NCBI RefSeq assembly: GCF_029428875.1
Contig: NZ_JAJSOO010000001.1
Span: forward strand, 6,110,501-6,174,500
Length of the DNA stretch: 64,000 bases
DNA from: Streptomyces sp. JH34
GTDB taxonomy: Bacteria; Actinomycetota; Actinomycetes; Streptomycetales; Streptomycetaceae
Direction: 5' to 3'
The position numbers were made by a program, and so were the translations under genes. The notes under the pieces are model-generated. The model did not search any database, was not told where the DNA came from, and saw only the letters and a list, made by a program, of their open reading frames with translations. Of this stretch, positions 56,402 through 64,000 are shown piece by piece (the first letter of the stretch is position 1; each line of letters opens with the position of its first letter).

Positions 56402-57478
56402 GTGCGCGACCTCACCCCCCTCGCCCGCTTCGGAGGCCTCGTCGCCTCCGGTCTGCGGGACGTCACCGGCGATCCGGCGGCTCTCGAATCAACCGGCTTC
56501 TGGGCTGTGTGTGCCGACTTCGAGGGCGGCCTCGTCTGTGCCCGCTTCGACGACGTGCGGCGCGAGGAGGTACCGCTCCCGGTGCCCGGCGCCTGGCGGG
56601 GGCCCGCCCCCGGGGACTGGACGTCCTCCCTCGACAAGGCCGCCTACACGGCGGGCGTCCGACGGATCCGTGAACACATAGCGGCCGGCGAGGTGTACCA
56701 GGCCAACCTCTGCCGGGTCCTGTCCGCCCCGCTGCCCGGCCCGAGGGCCGACGTGGACGCCCTCACCGCGCTGCTGGCCCGCGGCAACCCGGCCCCCTAC
56801 GCGGGCACGATCCGGCTCCCGGCCCACGGTGTGGAGATCGCGACCGCCTCTCCCGAGCTCTTCCTCGCGCGCGACGGCAGGACCGTCGAGTCCGGACCGA
56901 TCAAGGGAACCGGACGCACCGAGGACGATCTGCTGGAGAAGGACCACGCGGAGAACGTGATGATCGTGGATCTGGTCCGCAACGACGTGGGACGGGTCTG
57001 CGTGCCCGGCAGCGTGAGCGTTCCCGATCTCTGCGCGGTGGAGAAGCACCCCGGACTCGTCCACCTCGTGTCCACCGTGCGCGGGCGGCTGGCCGACGGC
57101 GCGGGATGGCCCGAACTGCTCAACGCCGCGTTCCCGCCCGGCTCCGTCACCGGCGCGCCCAAGTCCAGCGCGCTGGGGATCATCGAGGCGCTGGAGACGT
57201 CCCCGCGCGGCCCCTACTGCGGAGCGGTCGGCTGGGTGGACGCCGACCGGGGCACCGCGGAGCTGGCCGTCGGCATACGTACTTTCTGGATCGACCGCAC
57301 CGGGCCCGCCCCCCTCCTCCGCTTCGGCACCGGAGCCGGCATCACCTGGGGTTCGGATCCGGAGCGCGAATGGGCGGAGACCGAGCTCAAGGCCGCGAGG
57401 CTGCTCGACGTGGCGTCGGGCGCCCACCAGGGGACGGCGTCGGGCGTACACCAGGAAACAGGAAGGACCGCGTCATGA
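56402..57478 (+). CDS. pabB: Aminodeoxychorismate synthase component I (chorismate-binding enzyme)
   Basis: A 358-aa enzyme of the anthranilate synthase I/PabB family. 'YTAGVRRIREHIAAGEVYQA' binds chorismate; 'GPIKGTGR', 'ENVMIVDLVRNDVGRVC' and 'FPPGSVTGAPKSSALGIIEA' supply Mg2+- and substrate-binding residues. Lys in 'PIKGT' is the PabB-type nucleophile. It makes 4-amino-4-deoxychorismate for folate and aminoaryl metabolites. It is coupled to pabC by ATGA. Confidence 0.9.
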   Translation: MRDLTPLARFGGLVASGLRDVTGDPAALESTGFWAVCADFEGGLVCARFDDVRREEVPLPVPGAWRGPAPGDWTSSLDKAAYTAGVRRIREHIAAGEVYQANLCRVLSAPLPGPRADVDALTALLARGNPAPYAGTIRLPAHGVEIATASPELFLARDGRTVESGPIKGTGRTEDDLLEKDHAENVMIVDLVRNDVGRVCVPGSVSVPDLCAVEKHPGLVHLVSTVRGRLADGAGWPELLNAAFPPGSVTGAPKSSALGIIEALETSPRGPYCGAVGWVDADRGTAELAVGIRTFWIDRTGPAPLLRFGTGAGITWGSDPEREWAETELKAARLLDVASGAHQGTASGVHQETGRTAS

Positions 57479-58296
57479 GGATCTGGGTCAACGGAGCGCT
57501 GCGGGACGCCGACGACGCCCGCCTGTCCGTGCTCGACCACGGGCTGACCGTGGGGGACGGCATCTTCGAGACGGTCCGGGTGGCCGGGGGGCGGCCCTTC
57601 GCCCTCACCCGTCACCTGGAGCGGCTGACCCGCTCGGCCAGGGGGCTGGGCCTGACCGACCCCGATCACGACGCCGTGCGCCAGGCGGTGGCGGCCGTCG
57701 TCGAGGCCAACCCCGTGGAGCTCGGACGCCTGCGGATCACTTACACCGGAGGTCTCTCGCCACTCGGCTCCGACCGTGGTGACGAGGGCCCCAGCCTGGT
57801 CGTCGCCATGAGCGGGACGACCCGCCGGCCCGACAGCACCGCCGTCGTCACCGTCCCCTGGACACGGAACGAGCGGGGCGCGGTGACGGGCCTCAAGACC
57901 ACCTCGTACGCGGAGAACGTCGTCGCCCTCGCGCGCGCCCACGAGCAGGGCGCCTCCGAGGCGCTCTTCCCCAACACGGTCGGACAGCTCTGCGAGGGCA
58001 CCGGCTCCAACGTCTTCGTCGTCCTCGACGGCCGTGTCCACACCCCTCCGCTCGCCTCGGGATGCCTCGCCGGGATCACCCGCGCGCTGGCGGTGGAGTG
58101 GACGGGAGCCCAGGAGACCGACCTTCCGCTGGACGTGCTCGAGCGCGCCGACGAGATCTTCCTGACCTCCACGCTCCGCGACATCCAGGCCGTCCACCGG
58201 GTCGACGGGAGAGAACTGCCCGGCGCTCCCGGACCCGTGACGGCGAAGGCCATGCGGATCTTCGACGAGCGTGCGGCGGACGATCTCGACCCGTGA
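57475..58296 (+). CDS. pabC: 4-amino-4-deoxychorismate lyase
   Basis: A 273-aa fold-type IV PLP enzyme. The PLP Lys is Lys141 (TGLKTTSYAENV). 'LDHGLTVGDGIFETVR' at the N-terminus and 'LCEGTGSNVFVVLDG' near the C-terminal half are hallmarks. It converts aminodeoxychorismate to p-aminobenzoate and pyruvate, though some relatives are D-amino-acid or branched-chain aminotransferases. The pabB context favours lyase. Confidence 0.9.
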   Translation: MRIWVNGALRDADDARLSVLDHGLTVGDGIFETVRVAGGRPFALTRHLERLTRSARGLGLTDPDHDAVRQAVAAVVEANPVELGRLRITYTGGLSPLGSDRGDEGPSLVVAMSGTTRRPDSTAVVTVPWTRNERGAVTGLKTTSYAENVVALARAHEQGASEALFPNTVGQLCEGTGSNVFVVLDGRVHTPPLASGCLAGITRALAVEWTGAQETDLPLDVLERADEIFLTSTLRDIQAVHRVDGRELPGAPGPVTAKAMRIFDERAADDLDP

Positions 58297-58299
58297 GAC

Positions 58300-58318
58300 G
58301 CGGGCCTTGCGGGCCCGC
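58300..58318 (+). terminator. Terminator after pabBC
   Basis: GCGGGCC / GGCCCGC with a 5-base loop starts four bases past the pabC stop. Confidence 0.65.
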
Positions 58319-58380
58319 ACCGGATCGCCGGAATCGGTAAAGAGGGTGACGGCCGGCGGTACAGCGGATAGAACACCCTG

Positions 58381-59217
58381 ATGACCACGACCATCCGGCC
58401 GGCCGAGCCGGTCCAGCAGGGCGCCGACGGCGCGCGGGCACGCACCTACGACGTGTGCGACAACGGGCGGCCCGTGGGGGCCGTCGGCATCTCCACCGAC
58501 CCCGCGTTCGGCCCCTCGGCGGGGGTACTCCGGTCGCTCGGCATCGAGGAGGCGCACCGCAGGCGCGGGCGCGGGACCATCGCCGCCCTCGCCGCCGAGG
58601 AGGTGCTCCGCGGCTGGGGGTGCACCCAGGTCCGGCTGGTGGCCCCCGCGGACAACCGCGCTGCCCAGGCCCTGGCGGCCGTGCTCGGCTACACCGAACG
58701 CAGCCGGAACATGCTGAAGACCCTCCGGCGGACCGCCCCGGCGCTGCCAGCGGGAGTCACCGGACGTCCGATGACGGAGCGGGAATTCGCCGAGTGGGCC
58801 ACCGTCAGCGTCGGGACGTACGCGCGGAGCTGGATGGAGCGCGGCGTGCCGGAGGAGCAGGCCCGGCGCAAGTCCGAGACCGACCACGCCACGAACCTGC
58901 CGGACGGGCTGGCCACCCCCGGGATGTACTTCCACGTGCTCGTCCACGACGGAGCCGTCGTCGGCCACGTCTGGGTGGCGCGACGCCATGAACCGGAGGG
59001 CGACGACCTCGGCTACGTCTTCGACGTCGAGGTGCGGGAGGAGCACCGGGGGCGCGGATACGGGCGGGCGCTGATGCACCTCGCCGAGGACATCACCCTC
59101 GACGCCGGCCTCGGACTGCTCGGCCTGCACGTCTTCGCCTCCAACACCCCGGCGCTCCGCCTCTACGAGTCGCTCGGTTACGAGGTGACGCAGTACAACC
59201 TGGCGAAGGCGTTGTAG
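58381..59217 (+). CDS. Tandem GNAT acetyltransferase (MshD-like architecture)
   Basis: A 278-aa protein holding two GNAT domains. The first (about 1-115) has 'LGIEEAHRRRGRGTIAALAA'; the second (about 130-278) has 'FDVEVREEHRGRGYGRALMH' and 'LHVFASNTPALRLYESLGYE'. Two-domain GNATs include mycothiol synthase, but the conserved sequence of MshD is not evident. TAGAAC lies seven bases before ATG, suggesting a leaderless mRNA. Confidence 0.87.
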   Translation: MTTTIRPAEPVQQGADGARARTYDVCDNGRPVGAVGISTDPAFGPSAGVLRSLGIEEAHRRRGRGTIAALAAEEVLRGWGCTQVRLVAPADNRAAQALAAVLGYTERSRNMLKTLRRTAPALPAGVTGRPMTEREFAEWATVSVGTYARSWMERGVPEEQARRKSETDHATNLPDGLATPGMYFHVLVHDGAVVGHVWVARRHEPEGDDLGYVFDVEVREEHRGRGYGRALMHLAEDITLDAGLGLLGLHVFASNTPALRLYESLGYEVTQYNLAKAL

Positions 59218-59237
59218 CGGACCCGGCCGCGCACCGG

Positions 59238-59753
59238 TCAGCCCTGGCCGGCGAGCAGGCGGTCGGCGATCTCCTCGATGCGCCGGCGCAGCCCGTCCTG
59301 GCTCCTGCCGCCGTCCAGCCGCTCGTCCCCGATCACATACGTCGGGGTGCCGGTGACGCCGATCGCCTTTCCCTCGGCCTGGTCCGCGTCCACGATCAGC
59401 AGGTGCCTGCCGTCGATGAGTGCGGTGTCGAACTCCTCCGCGTCCAGGCCGAGTTCGGCCGCCACCTCGATCAGCAGGGGCTCACCCGAGCGGGCCAGGT
59501 CGGCGGTGCGGGCCAGCACGGCCTCGATGTACGGCCATCCCTTGCCCTGGACGACGGCCTCCTCGGCGGCCTGCGCCGCCGCGTACGCGTGCTTGTGCTT
59601 CTCCAGCGGGAAGTGCCGCAGCCGGATCTCCAGCCGGTCGCCGTAGCGGGCGCGCAGGGCGTGGAGGTCGGAGAGGGCCCGGTGGCAGTCGGGACACTCG
59701 AGCTCGCACCAGACGTCGAGGACGACCGGTGCTGCGGAGGGGGATTCGCTCAT
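59238..59753 (-). CDS. DsbA-family thioredoxin-fold protein
   Basis: A 171-aa protein with the CxxC motif Cys20-Pro-Asp-Cys23 (CELECPDCHRALSDL) and the cis-Pro region 'AIGVTGTPTYVIGDERLDGG'. It lacks a signal peptide, so it is likely a cytosolic disulfide oxidoreductase or FrnE-like isomerase. No RBS precedes the ATG at 59753. Stand-alone unit. Confidence 0.88.
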   Translation of the reverse strand: MSESPSAAPVVLDVWCELECPDCHRALSDLHALRARYGDRLEIRLRHFPLEKHKHAYAAAQAAEEAVVQGKGWPYIEAVLARTADLARSGEPLLIEVAAELGLDAEEFDTALIDGRHLLIVDADQAEGKAIGVTGTPTYVIGDERLDGGRSQDGLRRRIEEIADRLLAGQG

Positions 59754-59907
59754 GCGGCCAGTCTTCCAGGCCGGACCCGCGCCTCCCAAACGGGACCTGG
59801 GGAGGAGCACGGCCCTGAGAAGTCCCTGATGTGGTCCCGCGCCGTGGCTCCCGCGGTGGTGGCCGGTGCAGGATGGAAGGGACAAGTCCCGATCGCTGGA
59901 GGTTCCG

Positions 59908-60372
59908 ATGCTTGCCGAGACCATCTGTTCCGCGGTGTCGGCGGCCGGTCTCGGCATCGCCGCGATCACCGCCTACCGGAAACGGTTCCTGGCGGCGACC
60001 CGGATCTTCGCCTACTCGCTGGTGCCCGTCGCTCTGGTGATGACCGGTGTCGTCGAGTGGGTGTCCGGCATCGCCTTCAAACCGGGTGTCTGGATCGGCT
60101 TCGGCCTGCTGGCCGTGGCCTGGCTGCTCTTCATGACCACACGTGCCGTGGAGCGGCGCAGCGGTTCGAGCCGTAAGGAGCGCAGGGCCGCGAAGGCCGC
60201 CGGGCGGGACGCCGAGGTCGCGCCGGCCGCTCCGTCGCCCTCGCTGACCACCGGCGCCGGCGCGTCGGCCCCGCAGGCGCAGGGTCGGCCGAGGAGGAAG
60301 CCGGAGCAGGGTGCCGCACCGGGTGACGACTTCAGCGACATCGAGGCGATCCTGAAGAAGCACGGGATCTGA
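59908..60372 (+). CDS. Membrane protein of unknown function
   Basis: A 154-aa protein with two or three hydrophobic segments (about 3-22, 35-52, 62-80). The C-terminal tail is charged and low-complexity (RRSGSSRKERRAAKAAGRD ...), ending DDFSDIEAILKKHGI. RBS GGAGG lies 5 bases before ATG. Not assigned to a family. It is transcribed toward the LacI gene. Confidence 0.75.
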   Translation: MLAETICSAVSAAGLGIAAITAYRKRFLAATRIFAYSLVPVALVMTGVVEWVSGIAFKPGVWIGFGLLAVAWLLFMTTRAVERRSGSSRKERRAAKAAGRDAEVAPAAPSPSLTTGAGASAPQAQGRPRRKPEQGAAPGDDFSDIEAILKKHGI

Positions 60373-60442
60373 CGGGACGGACCGTTCGGGCCGTGCCCGC
60401 TCACGGCCACCGGCGAGGCGTGCCGGGGCGATGTGCAGGGTG

Positions 60443-60454
60443 TGAATCGATTCA
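60443..60454. promoter_or_regulatory. Palindromic operator upstream of lacI-type gene (distal)
   Basis: TGAATCGATTCA is a perfect 12-bp palindrome with central CG, the form typical of LacI-family operators. It is 243 bp before the GTG of the LacI gene, in a 324-bp gap with no other gene. Confidence 0.65.
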
Positions 60455-60565
60455 TGCCGCAGCCCGGTGCCGAACGGTACGCCTGAGTCCGTCGTCTCGG
60501 TATATTCGTTCGGCGGCGCGTCGATCTTGACGCTCTCCCGCAGGTCCGGTTAGCGTCGCGAGCGG

Positions 60566-60581
60566 ATTGAAACAATTCAAT
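60566..60581. promoter_or_regulatory. Palindromic operator upstream of lacI-type gene (proximal)
   Basis: ATTGAA-ACAA-TTCAAT is a 16-bp inverted repeat with a short spacer. TTGACG (about 60526) may be a -35 upstream of it. Two operators in one gap would permit looping. Confidence 0.6.
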
Positions 60582-60696
60582 GCAGCGGCGTGCCGTCCGG
60601 GCGGCGACATGTCCGGACCACGTCGTGCGACCGTGGGCGGACCGATGACCCGGCGCCGGCCGCGCGGCGGCGACAAGTAGCAGTGGGGCAGGGCAA

Positions 60697-61716
60697 GTGG
60701 GGCGTGTGGCAGGGATCAAGGACGTGGCCCGGCAGGCCGGAGTCTCGGTGGGCACGGTCTCCAATGTGATCAACCGTCCCGAGGCGGTGCTACCCGACAC
60801 CCGGGCCCGCGTGCTGGCGGCGATCGAGGACCTCGGATACGTACGCAGTGAGTCCGCCCGGCAGCTCAGGGCGGGGCGCAGCCGCATCATGGCGCTGCTC
60901 GTGCTGGACATGGGCAACCCGTTCTTCGTCGACGTCGCCCGGGGCGCCGAGCGTGCGGCCCGGGACGCCGGCCTCGGCGTGATGGTCTGCAACAGCGGCC
61001 AGAGCCAGGAGGAGGAGGCCGAATACCTCGGGCTCTTCGCCGAGCAGCGGGTCTGCGGGGTGCTGGTCACCCCGGCCGACGCCACCGGCGGCAACCTCGA
61101 GGCCTTCGCCCGCCACCGGATCCCGTACGTGCTGGTCGACCGGGTGGCCGCGTCCACCGACACCTGCGCCGTCTCCGTGGACGACGTACGGGGCGGCATG
61201 CTCGCCGTCGGGCACCTCGTGTCGGCCGGCCACCGCTCGGTCGCCTATGTGAGCGGGCCCGGCGACCTCCACCAGATCAGGGACCGCCGCGAGGGCGCCC
61301 TCGCCGCCCTCGCCGAGGCGGGGCTCGGCCTCGAGGCGCTCGTCGAGATCCCGTCCGACCGGCTGGACGTGGCGGCGGGCCGCGACGCCGGGGCCAGGCT
61401 GCTCGGCCTCGTCCCCCGGCCGACCGCGGTGTTCTGCGCCAACGACCTGCTGGCGCTCGGCGTCCTGCAGTCCCTGTACGCCGCGGGCGTGCGCGTGCCG
61501 CAGGACGTCGCCATCGTCGGCTACGACGACATCGAGTTCGCCGCTGCCGCGGCCGTGCCGCTCACCTCGGTCCGGCAGCCCGCCGTGGTCATGGGCAGGA
61601 TGGCGGCGGAGCTCCTCCTGGAGGAGGCGGACGACGAGGACGGCAGCCACCGGCACCGGAGCGTGGTGCTCCAGCCGGAGCTGGTCGTACGCGCCTCCAG
61701 CGCCGCCCCGCGCTGA
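60697..61716 (+). CDS. LacI-family transcriptional regulator
   Basis: A 339-aa regulator with the N-terminal HTH and hinge at 7-58 (IKDVARQAGVSVGTVSNVIN, VLAAIEDLGYVRSESARQLR) and a periplasmic-binding-like effector domain (LLVLDMGNPFFVDVARGAE, VSVDDVRGGMLAVGHL, CANDLLALGVLQSLY, VAIVGYDDIEFAAAA). The target is unknown, as no sugar gene is adjacent. The two palindromes upstream suggest autoregulation. GTG start. Confidence 0.93.
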   Translation: MGRVAGIKDVARQAGVSVGTVSNVINRPEAVLPDTRARVLAAIEDLGYVRSESARQLRAGRSRIMALLVLDMGNPFFVDVARGAERAARDAGLGVMVCNSGQSQEEEAEYLGLFAEQRVCGVLVTPADATGGNLEAFARHRIPYVLVDRVAASTDTCAVSVDDVRGGMLAVGHLVSAGHRSVAYVSGPGDLHQIRDRREGALAALAEAGLGLEALVEIPSDRLDVAAGRDAGARLLGLVPRPTAVFCANDLLALGVLQSLYAAGVRVPQDVAIVGYDDIEFAAAAAVPLTSVRQPAVVMGRMAAELLLEEADDEDGSHRHRSVVLQPELVVRASSAAPR

Positions 61717-61899
61717 CGCAGTCGGGGCGGACCGGGAGGTGCGTCCTGCCTGACGCGCCCGAGGGGGCGTACGGGACGAACGCGTGCGGGGACTTCGGAC
61801 GGGGGAGCGAATCCGTACGACCCGGAGCGGGTGAACTACCCCTGCGAGGGGTTCTGTTGATCGCGGGCAGGGGCGACTCTGCGTCATGATCGCTACGAG

Positions 61900-62055
61900 A
61901 TGGTGGACACATCCCGGGGCGACGCCCCCGCACCCCCTGCCGAGGAGCCGCGTGGCTGCCTCTTCGCGCTTTCCCAGCCGCCGCTGATGATCTTCCTGAC
62001 GGTGGTCGGCGGCCTGCTGCTGATGGCCGCCCTGCACGATCTCTTCCTCCTGTGA
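61900..62055 (+). CDS. Putative small membrane protein, 51 aa
   Basis: A short ORF starting MVDTSRGDAPAPPAEEPRG, then CLFALSQPP and a membrane segment LMIFLTVVGGLLLMAALHDL (residues 28-47), ending FLL. Coding bias is good and no other gene lies in 61717..62156. No clear RBS is seen; tentative. The part before it (61717-61899) appears empty. Confidence 0.5.
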   Translation: MVDTSRGDAPAPPAEEPRGCLFALSQPPLMIFLTVVGGLLLMAALHDLFLL

Positions 62056-62156
62056 GCGGCCGGCCCCCCGCGAGCGGCCGACGGGCGCGGACACCCGCCG
62101 TCCCGCGGGTCCGGCCCCCACCCGACGGTGGCCGGGGGTGCGGGGCGCGAGGCCGG

Positions 62157-62714
62157 TCAGCCTGCCGCTTCCCGGCGCCTGGCCCGGTACGCGGCGACGT
62201 GGAGCCGGTTGCCGCAGGTGCGGCTGGAACAGTAGCGACGGGACCGGTTGCGCGACAGGTCGACGAAGGCGTCCCGGCAGTCCGGGGCCTCGCAGCGCCG
62301 CAGCCGGTCCTGCTCCCCGGCGACGACGATGAAGGCCAGGGCCATTCCGCAGTCGGCGGCGAGGTGGTCCGCGATCGAGGCGTCAGGCGCGAAGTAGTGG
62401 ATGTGCCAGTCGTAGCCGTCGTGGTCCGTGAGCTGCGGCGTGGTGCCGGCCGCGGCCACCAGGGCGTTGACCAGGTCGGCCGCGGTGCGGGCGTCGGGCG
62501 CCGCGAATATCTCCGCGAACCGGCTCCGGACGTCCAGTACGGCGCGCAGGTCCTTGTCGCCCAGAGCGCCGACGCCGCTGATGTGGTGGCGCTCCGCGAA
62601 GGCGTAGAGAGCGGTGAGCTCCGCGAGCCCGTCGCCCGTGTCCTCCTGGGGTGCGGTGTTCACCAGATCGACCACCACGTCGAGGGCGATCCGGGTGTCG
62701 TGAGGGATCAGCAC
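62157..62714 (-). CDS. CGNR zinc-finger domain protein
   Basis: A 185-aa protein of the DUF1470/ABATE + CGNR architecture. The N-terminal part 'ALDVVVDLVNTAPQ' is the ABATE domain; the C-terminal 'LRRCEAPDCRDAFVDLSRNR' and 'RRYCSSRTCGNRLHVAAYRA' contain four Cys that form the stress-induced zinc finger with the CGNR tetrad. Probably a DNA-binding regulator. GTG start with GGAGCG upstream. Divergent to a long gap. Confidence 0.88.
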   Translation of the reverse strand: MLIPHDTRIALDVVVDLVNTAPQEDTGDGLAELTALYAFAERHHISGVGALGDKDLRAVLDVRSRFAEIFAAPDARTAADLVNALVAAAGTTPQLTDHDGYDWHIHYFAPDASIADHLAADCGMALAFIVVAGEQDRLRRCEAPDCRDAFVDLSRNRSRRYCSSRTCGNRLHVAAYRARRREAAG

Positions 62715-62851
62715 GTTTCGCTCCCTGGCCTCCGGCGGACGGGCGTCCGCCGATGCCGGGTGACTCTACTGGCTCGACGGAGGCGCCCATGGCCCGGTGC
62801 GGGCTCGGCGGGGGAGGGGAGCCCCTTTCCTCGGCGGACCGAGCTGCCGGA

Positions 62852-62891
62852 GCCTGAGGGGCCTCCTGGTGGCCCTGGAGGCCCCTCAGGC
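62852..62891. terminator. Long hairpin in CGNR/ssgB gap
   Basis: A perfect 15-bp stem (GCCTGAGGGGCCTCC / GGAGGCCCCTCAGGC) with a 10-base loop lies in 62715..63156. It lies 138 bp upstream of the CGNR start, so it could back up the ssgB terminator; the gap holds no gene. Confidence 0.7.
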
Positions 62892-63038
62892 GGGAGGCGA
62901 GGGGTGCAGGGGGCGGATGGTGCGGGTGTGGCAATGTCTCGCTGCGCCGGACTCCCGTAGCCCGCGCCGTACGCACCCCGGCGCCGCACCGCCGTGCGTA
63001 CCCCGCCGCCCGCACTCCGGCGCCCCCCGCCGTACGCG

Positions 63039-63084
63039 CACCGGCGCCGCCGCCGCGGTGGGTTCCGCGGCGACGGCGCCGGTG
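63039..63084 (-). terminator. Terminator of ssgB
   Basis: An almost perfect 20-bp stem (19 of 20 pairs) with a 6-base loop, 73 bp past the ssgB stop codon. Upstream of it (62955-63040) are loose repeats of a GCCGTACGCACC-like motif. Confidence 0.75.
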
Positions 63085-63156
63085 TCTGCCCTATGGGGTT
63101 GTCCGCGTGACGCCGTCTCCCCGAGTCGGACGGCGTCCCGCAGCTCTCGGCCTGGC

Positions 63157-63570
63157 TCAGCTCTCGGCCAGGATGTGTGAGAGCTCCGTATCGAGGTCGA
63201 AGTGACGATGCTCGGTGCCGGGCGGTACCGCGGCGTCGGTCCTCTTCAGGAACGACTCCAGGGCCCTTGCCGGGGCTTCCAGCAGGGCTTCGCCCTCCGG
63301 GGAGCTCAGTGCGATGCAGACGACGCCTTGGCCGTGACTTCGAGATGGCCAGACGCGGACGTCTCCGGTGCCGGTGGGCCGGTGCAGCCCCTCGGCAAGG
63401 AGGTCACGGGCGAAAACCCATTCGACCGTCTCCTCCGCTCCGGTGTGGAAGGTGGCGTGCACGGCATAGGGATCGGCCGTGTCATACCGCAGGCCCGCGG
63501 GTACAGGCAGTGAGGACTCGCTCGACACAACGAGGCGCAGGTGCAGCTCGCAGCTGACCGTGGTGTTCAT
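63157..63570 (-). CDS. ssgB: Sporulation-specific cell division protein SsgB
   Basis: A 137-aa SsgA-like protein. It begins MNTTVSCELHLRLVVSSESS and ends DTELSHILAES; length and sequence agree with SsgB, which is nearly invariant across Streptomyces. SsgB localises to future septum sites with SsgA and recruits FtsZ at the onset of sporulation-specific division. The ATG at 63570 is the conserved start. It is a single-gene unit with a stress-sigma-like promoter upstream and a strong terminator. Confidence 0.96.
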   Translation of the reverse strand: MNTTVSCELHLRLVVSSESSLPVPAGLRYDTADPYAVHATFHTGAEETVEWVFARDLLAEGLHRPTGTGDVRVWPSRSHGQGVVCIALSSPEGEALLEAPARALESFLKRTDAAVPPGTEHRHFDLDTELSHILAES

Positions 63571-63629
63571 AAGCGCCAGGGCCTTTCGCTCAGTGTGCGC
63601 TCGGGGATTCGCACGTCGGCGAAATCGAC

Positions 63630-63655
63630 ATGCCACCTACGGTGGCGTTGTAAAC
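63630..63655 (-). promoter_or_regulatory. Possible SigH/SigB-type promoter and inverted repeat before ssgB
   Basis: On the minus strand GTTT (63652-63655) is followed 16 bases later by TGGCAT (63630-63635), close to GTTT-N14-16-GGGTAT. The spacer contains GCCACC-TAC-GGTGGC (63632-63646), an inverted repeat that could be a binding site. ssgB of S. coelicolor is reported to depend on SigH; the match here is inference. Confidence 0.45.
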
Positions 63656-63760
63656 CCCTCTGACCTATTTGTGATGCTTCAGGTCCCTCGTCCAGCGGTG
63701 TGTAACTTTGGGTCATGCGTCCATTCCGGTGACGATCGCCGTTCCGGTAGGTTGGGCTTC

Positions 63761-64000
63761 ATGAACGCGGAGAGTGACGAGCGGAAAGAGGCCGCCGCGA
63801 CGGTGGCCCCTGGGTCCGCTGCGGGGGACGAGAAGGCGGCGGAGCGTGAGCTGGGCTCGCGGGCGCCCGGGTTCATCAAGGGATCGAGGGTTCTCCACCT
63901 GAGCTGGCAGGTGGGGATCTTCGTCGTCGGCCTCGCCGTCGTCGGGGCGGGCATCGTGATGCTCCCGCTGCCCGGCCCGGGGTGGCTCGTGATCTTCGGC
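63761..64000 (+). CDS. PGPGW-motif membrane protein (TIGR02611-like), 3' truncated by window
   Basis: The first 80 residues are visible. A charged Ala/Glu-rich tail (MNAESDERKEAAATVAPGS) is followed by 'VLHLSWQVGIFVVGLAVVGA' and 'PLPGPGWLVIF', a membrane segment running into the PGPGW motif that names the family. Function unknown. TAGGTT about 8 bases before ATG suggests a leaderless mRNA. Divergent from ssgB. Confidence 0.85.
   Translation, partial: MNAESDERKEAAATVAPGSAAGDEKAAERELGSRAPGFIKGSRVLHLSWQVGIFVVGLAVVGAGIVMLPLPGPGWLVIFG

Overview
The window is a piece of a high-GC actinobacterial chromosome, almost certainly Streptomyces. The evidence is strong third-position G/C bias, many GTG starts, start/stop overlaps of the ATGA/GTGA type, leaderless-looking promoters, and Streptomyces marker genes. 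The clearest marker is ssgB (63157..63570), the sporulation-septum gene. Gene order (argCJBDR, argH, metNIQ, cobL, bluB-cobT, a cysG-like gene, trmH-like, a tRNA cluster, pabBC, ssgB) is typical of conserved core chromosome. Both ends cut genes: a TPR-type regulator on the left and a PGPGW membrane protein on the right.

Layout. 0-18.9 kb: small-molecule and regulatory genes. These are a Nudix hydrolase; a cupin/aldo-keto reductase pair facing a carboxymuconolactone-decarboxylase-like gene; a rearranged stretch (3.5-5.15 kb) with an AAA ATPase, a broken DedA gene and a duplicated 3' end of the hydroxybutyryl-CoA dehydrogenase gene; a secreted glycoside-hydrolase-like protein; a divergent EamA exporter/MocR regulator pair with overlapping start codons; and an overlapping four-gene operon (esterase, acyltransferase, sensor kinase, response regulator). 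18.9-22.5 kb: an accessory island with less biased base use, holding a truncated methyltransferase, a three-gene metzincin protease cluster of unknown role, a 98-aa orphan, and remains of two insertion sequences.

22.5-31.5 kb: arginine biosynthesis. argC-J-B-D-R is one overlapping operon behind an ARG-box promoter. argH, 1.6 kb downstream behind two unrelated genes, has its own ARG-box promoter. 32-38.6 kb: a TetR/MFS efflux operon with a repeated operator, a PlsC-type acyltransferase, a frameshifted secreted glycerophosphodiester phosphodiesterase, a sigma-like protein and two small membrane proteins.

38.6-50.3 kb: methionine uptake and cobalamin genes. metNIQ is preceded by a 28-codon leader ORF rich in Cys/Met codons near its end, suggesting attenuation. 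cobL, a BluB-CobT fusion with a very long Ala/Pro/Glu-rich N-terminal region (disrupted here by a one-base shift in a C8 run) and a precorrin-2 dehydrogenase/uroporphyrinogen methyltransferase gene follow.

50.3-64 kb: a membrane-anchored Ser/Thr kinase, a phosphotransferase-like protein, an OFA-type MFS carrier with a 38-aa overlapping partner ORF, five tRNA genes (Gly, Cys, three Val) on the minus strand, pabB-pabC, a DsbA-like protein, a LacI regulator preceded by two operator-like palindromes, a CGNR zinc-finger regulator, and ssgB.

Four coding sequences carry single-base frameshifts next to short homopolymers (DedA, methyltransferase, GDPD, BluB-CobT). Two of these (GDPD, BluB-CobT) are otherwise full length, so either recent inactivation or sequence error should be considered.
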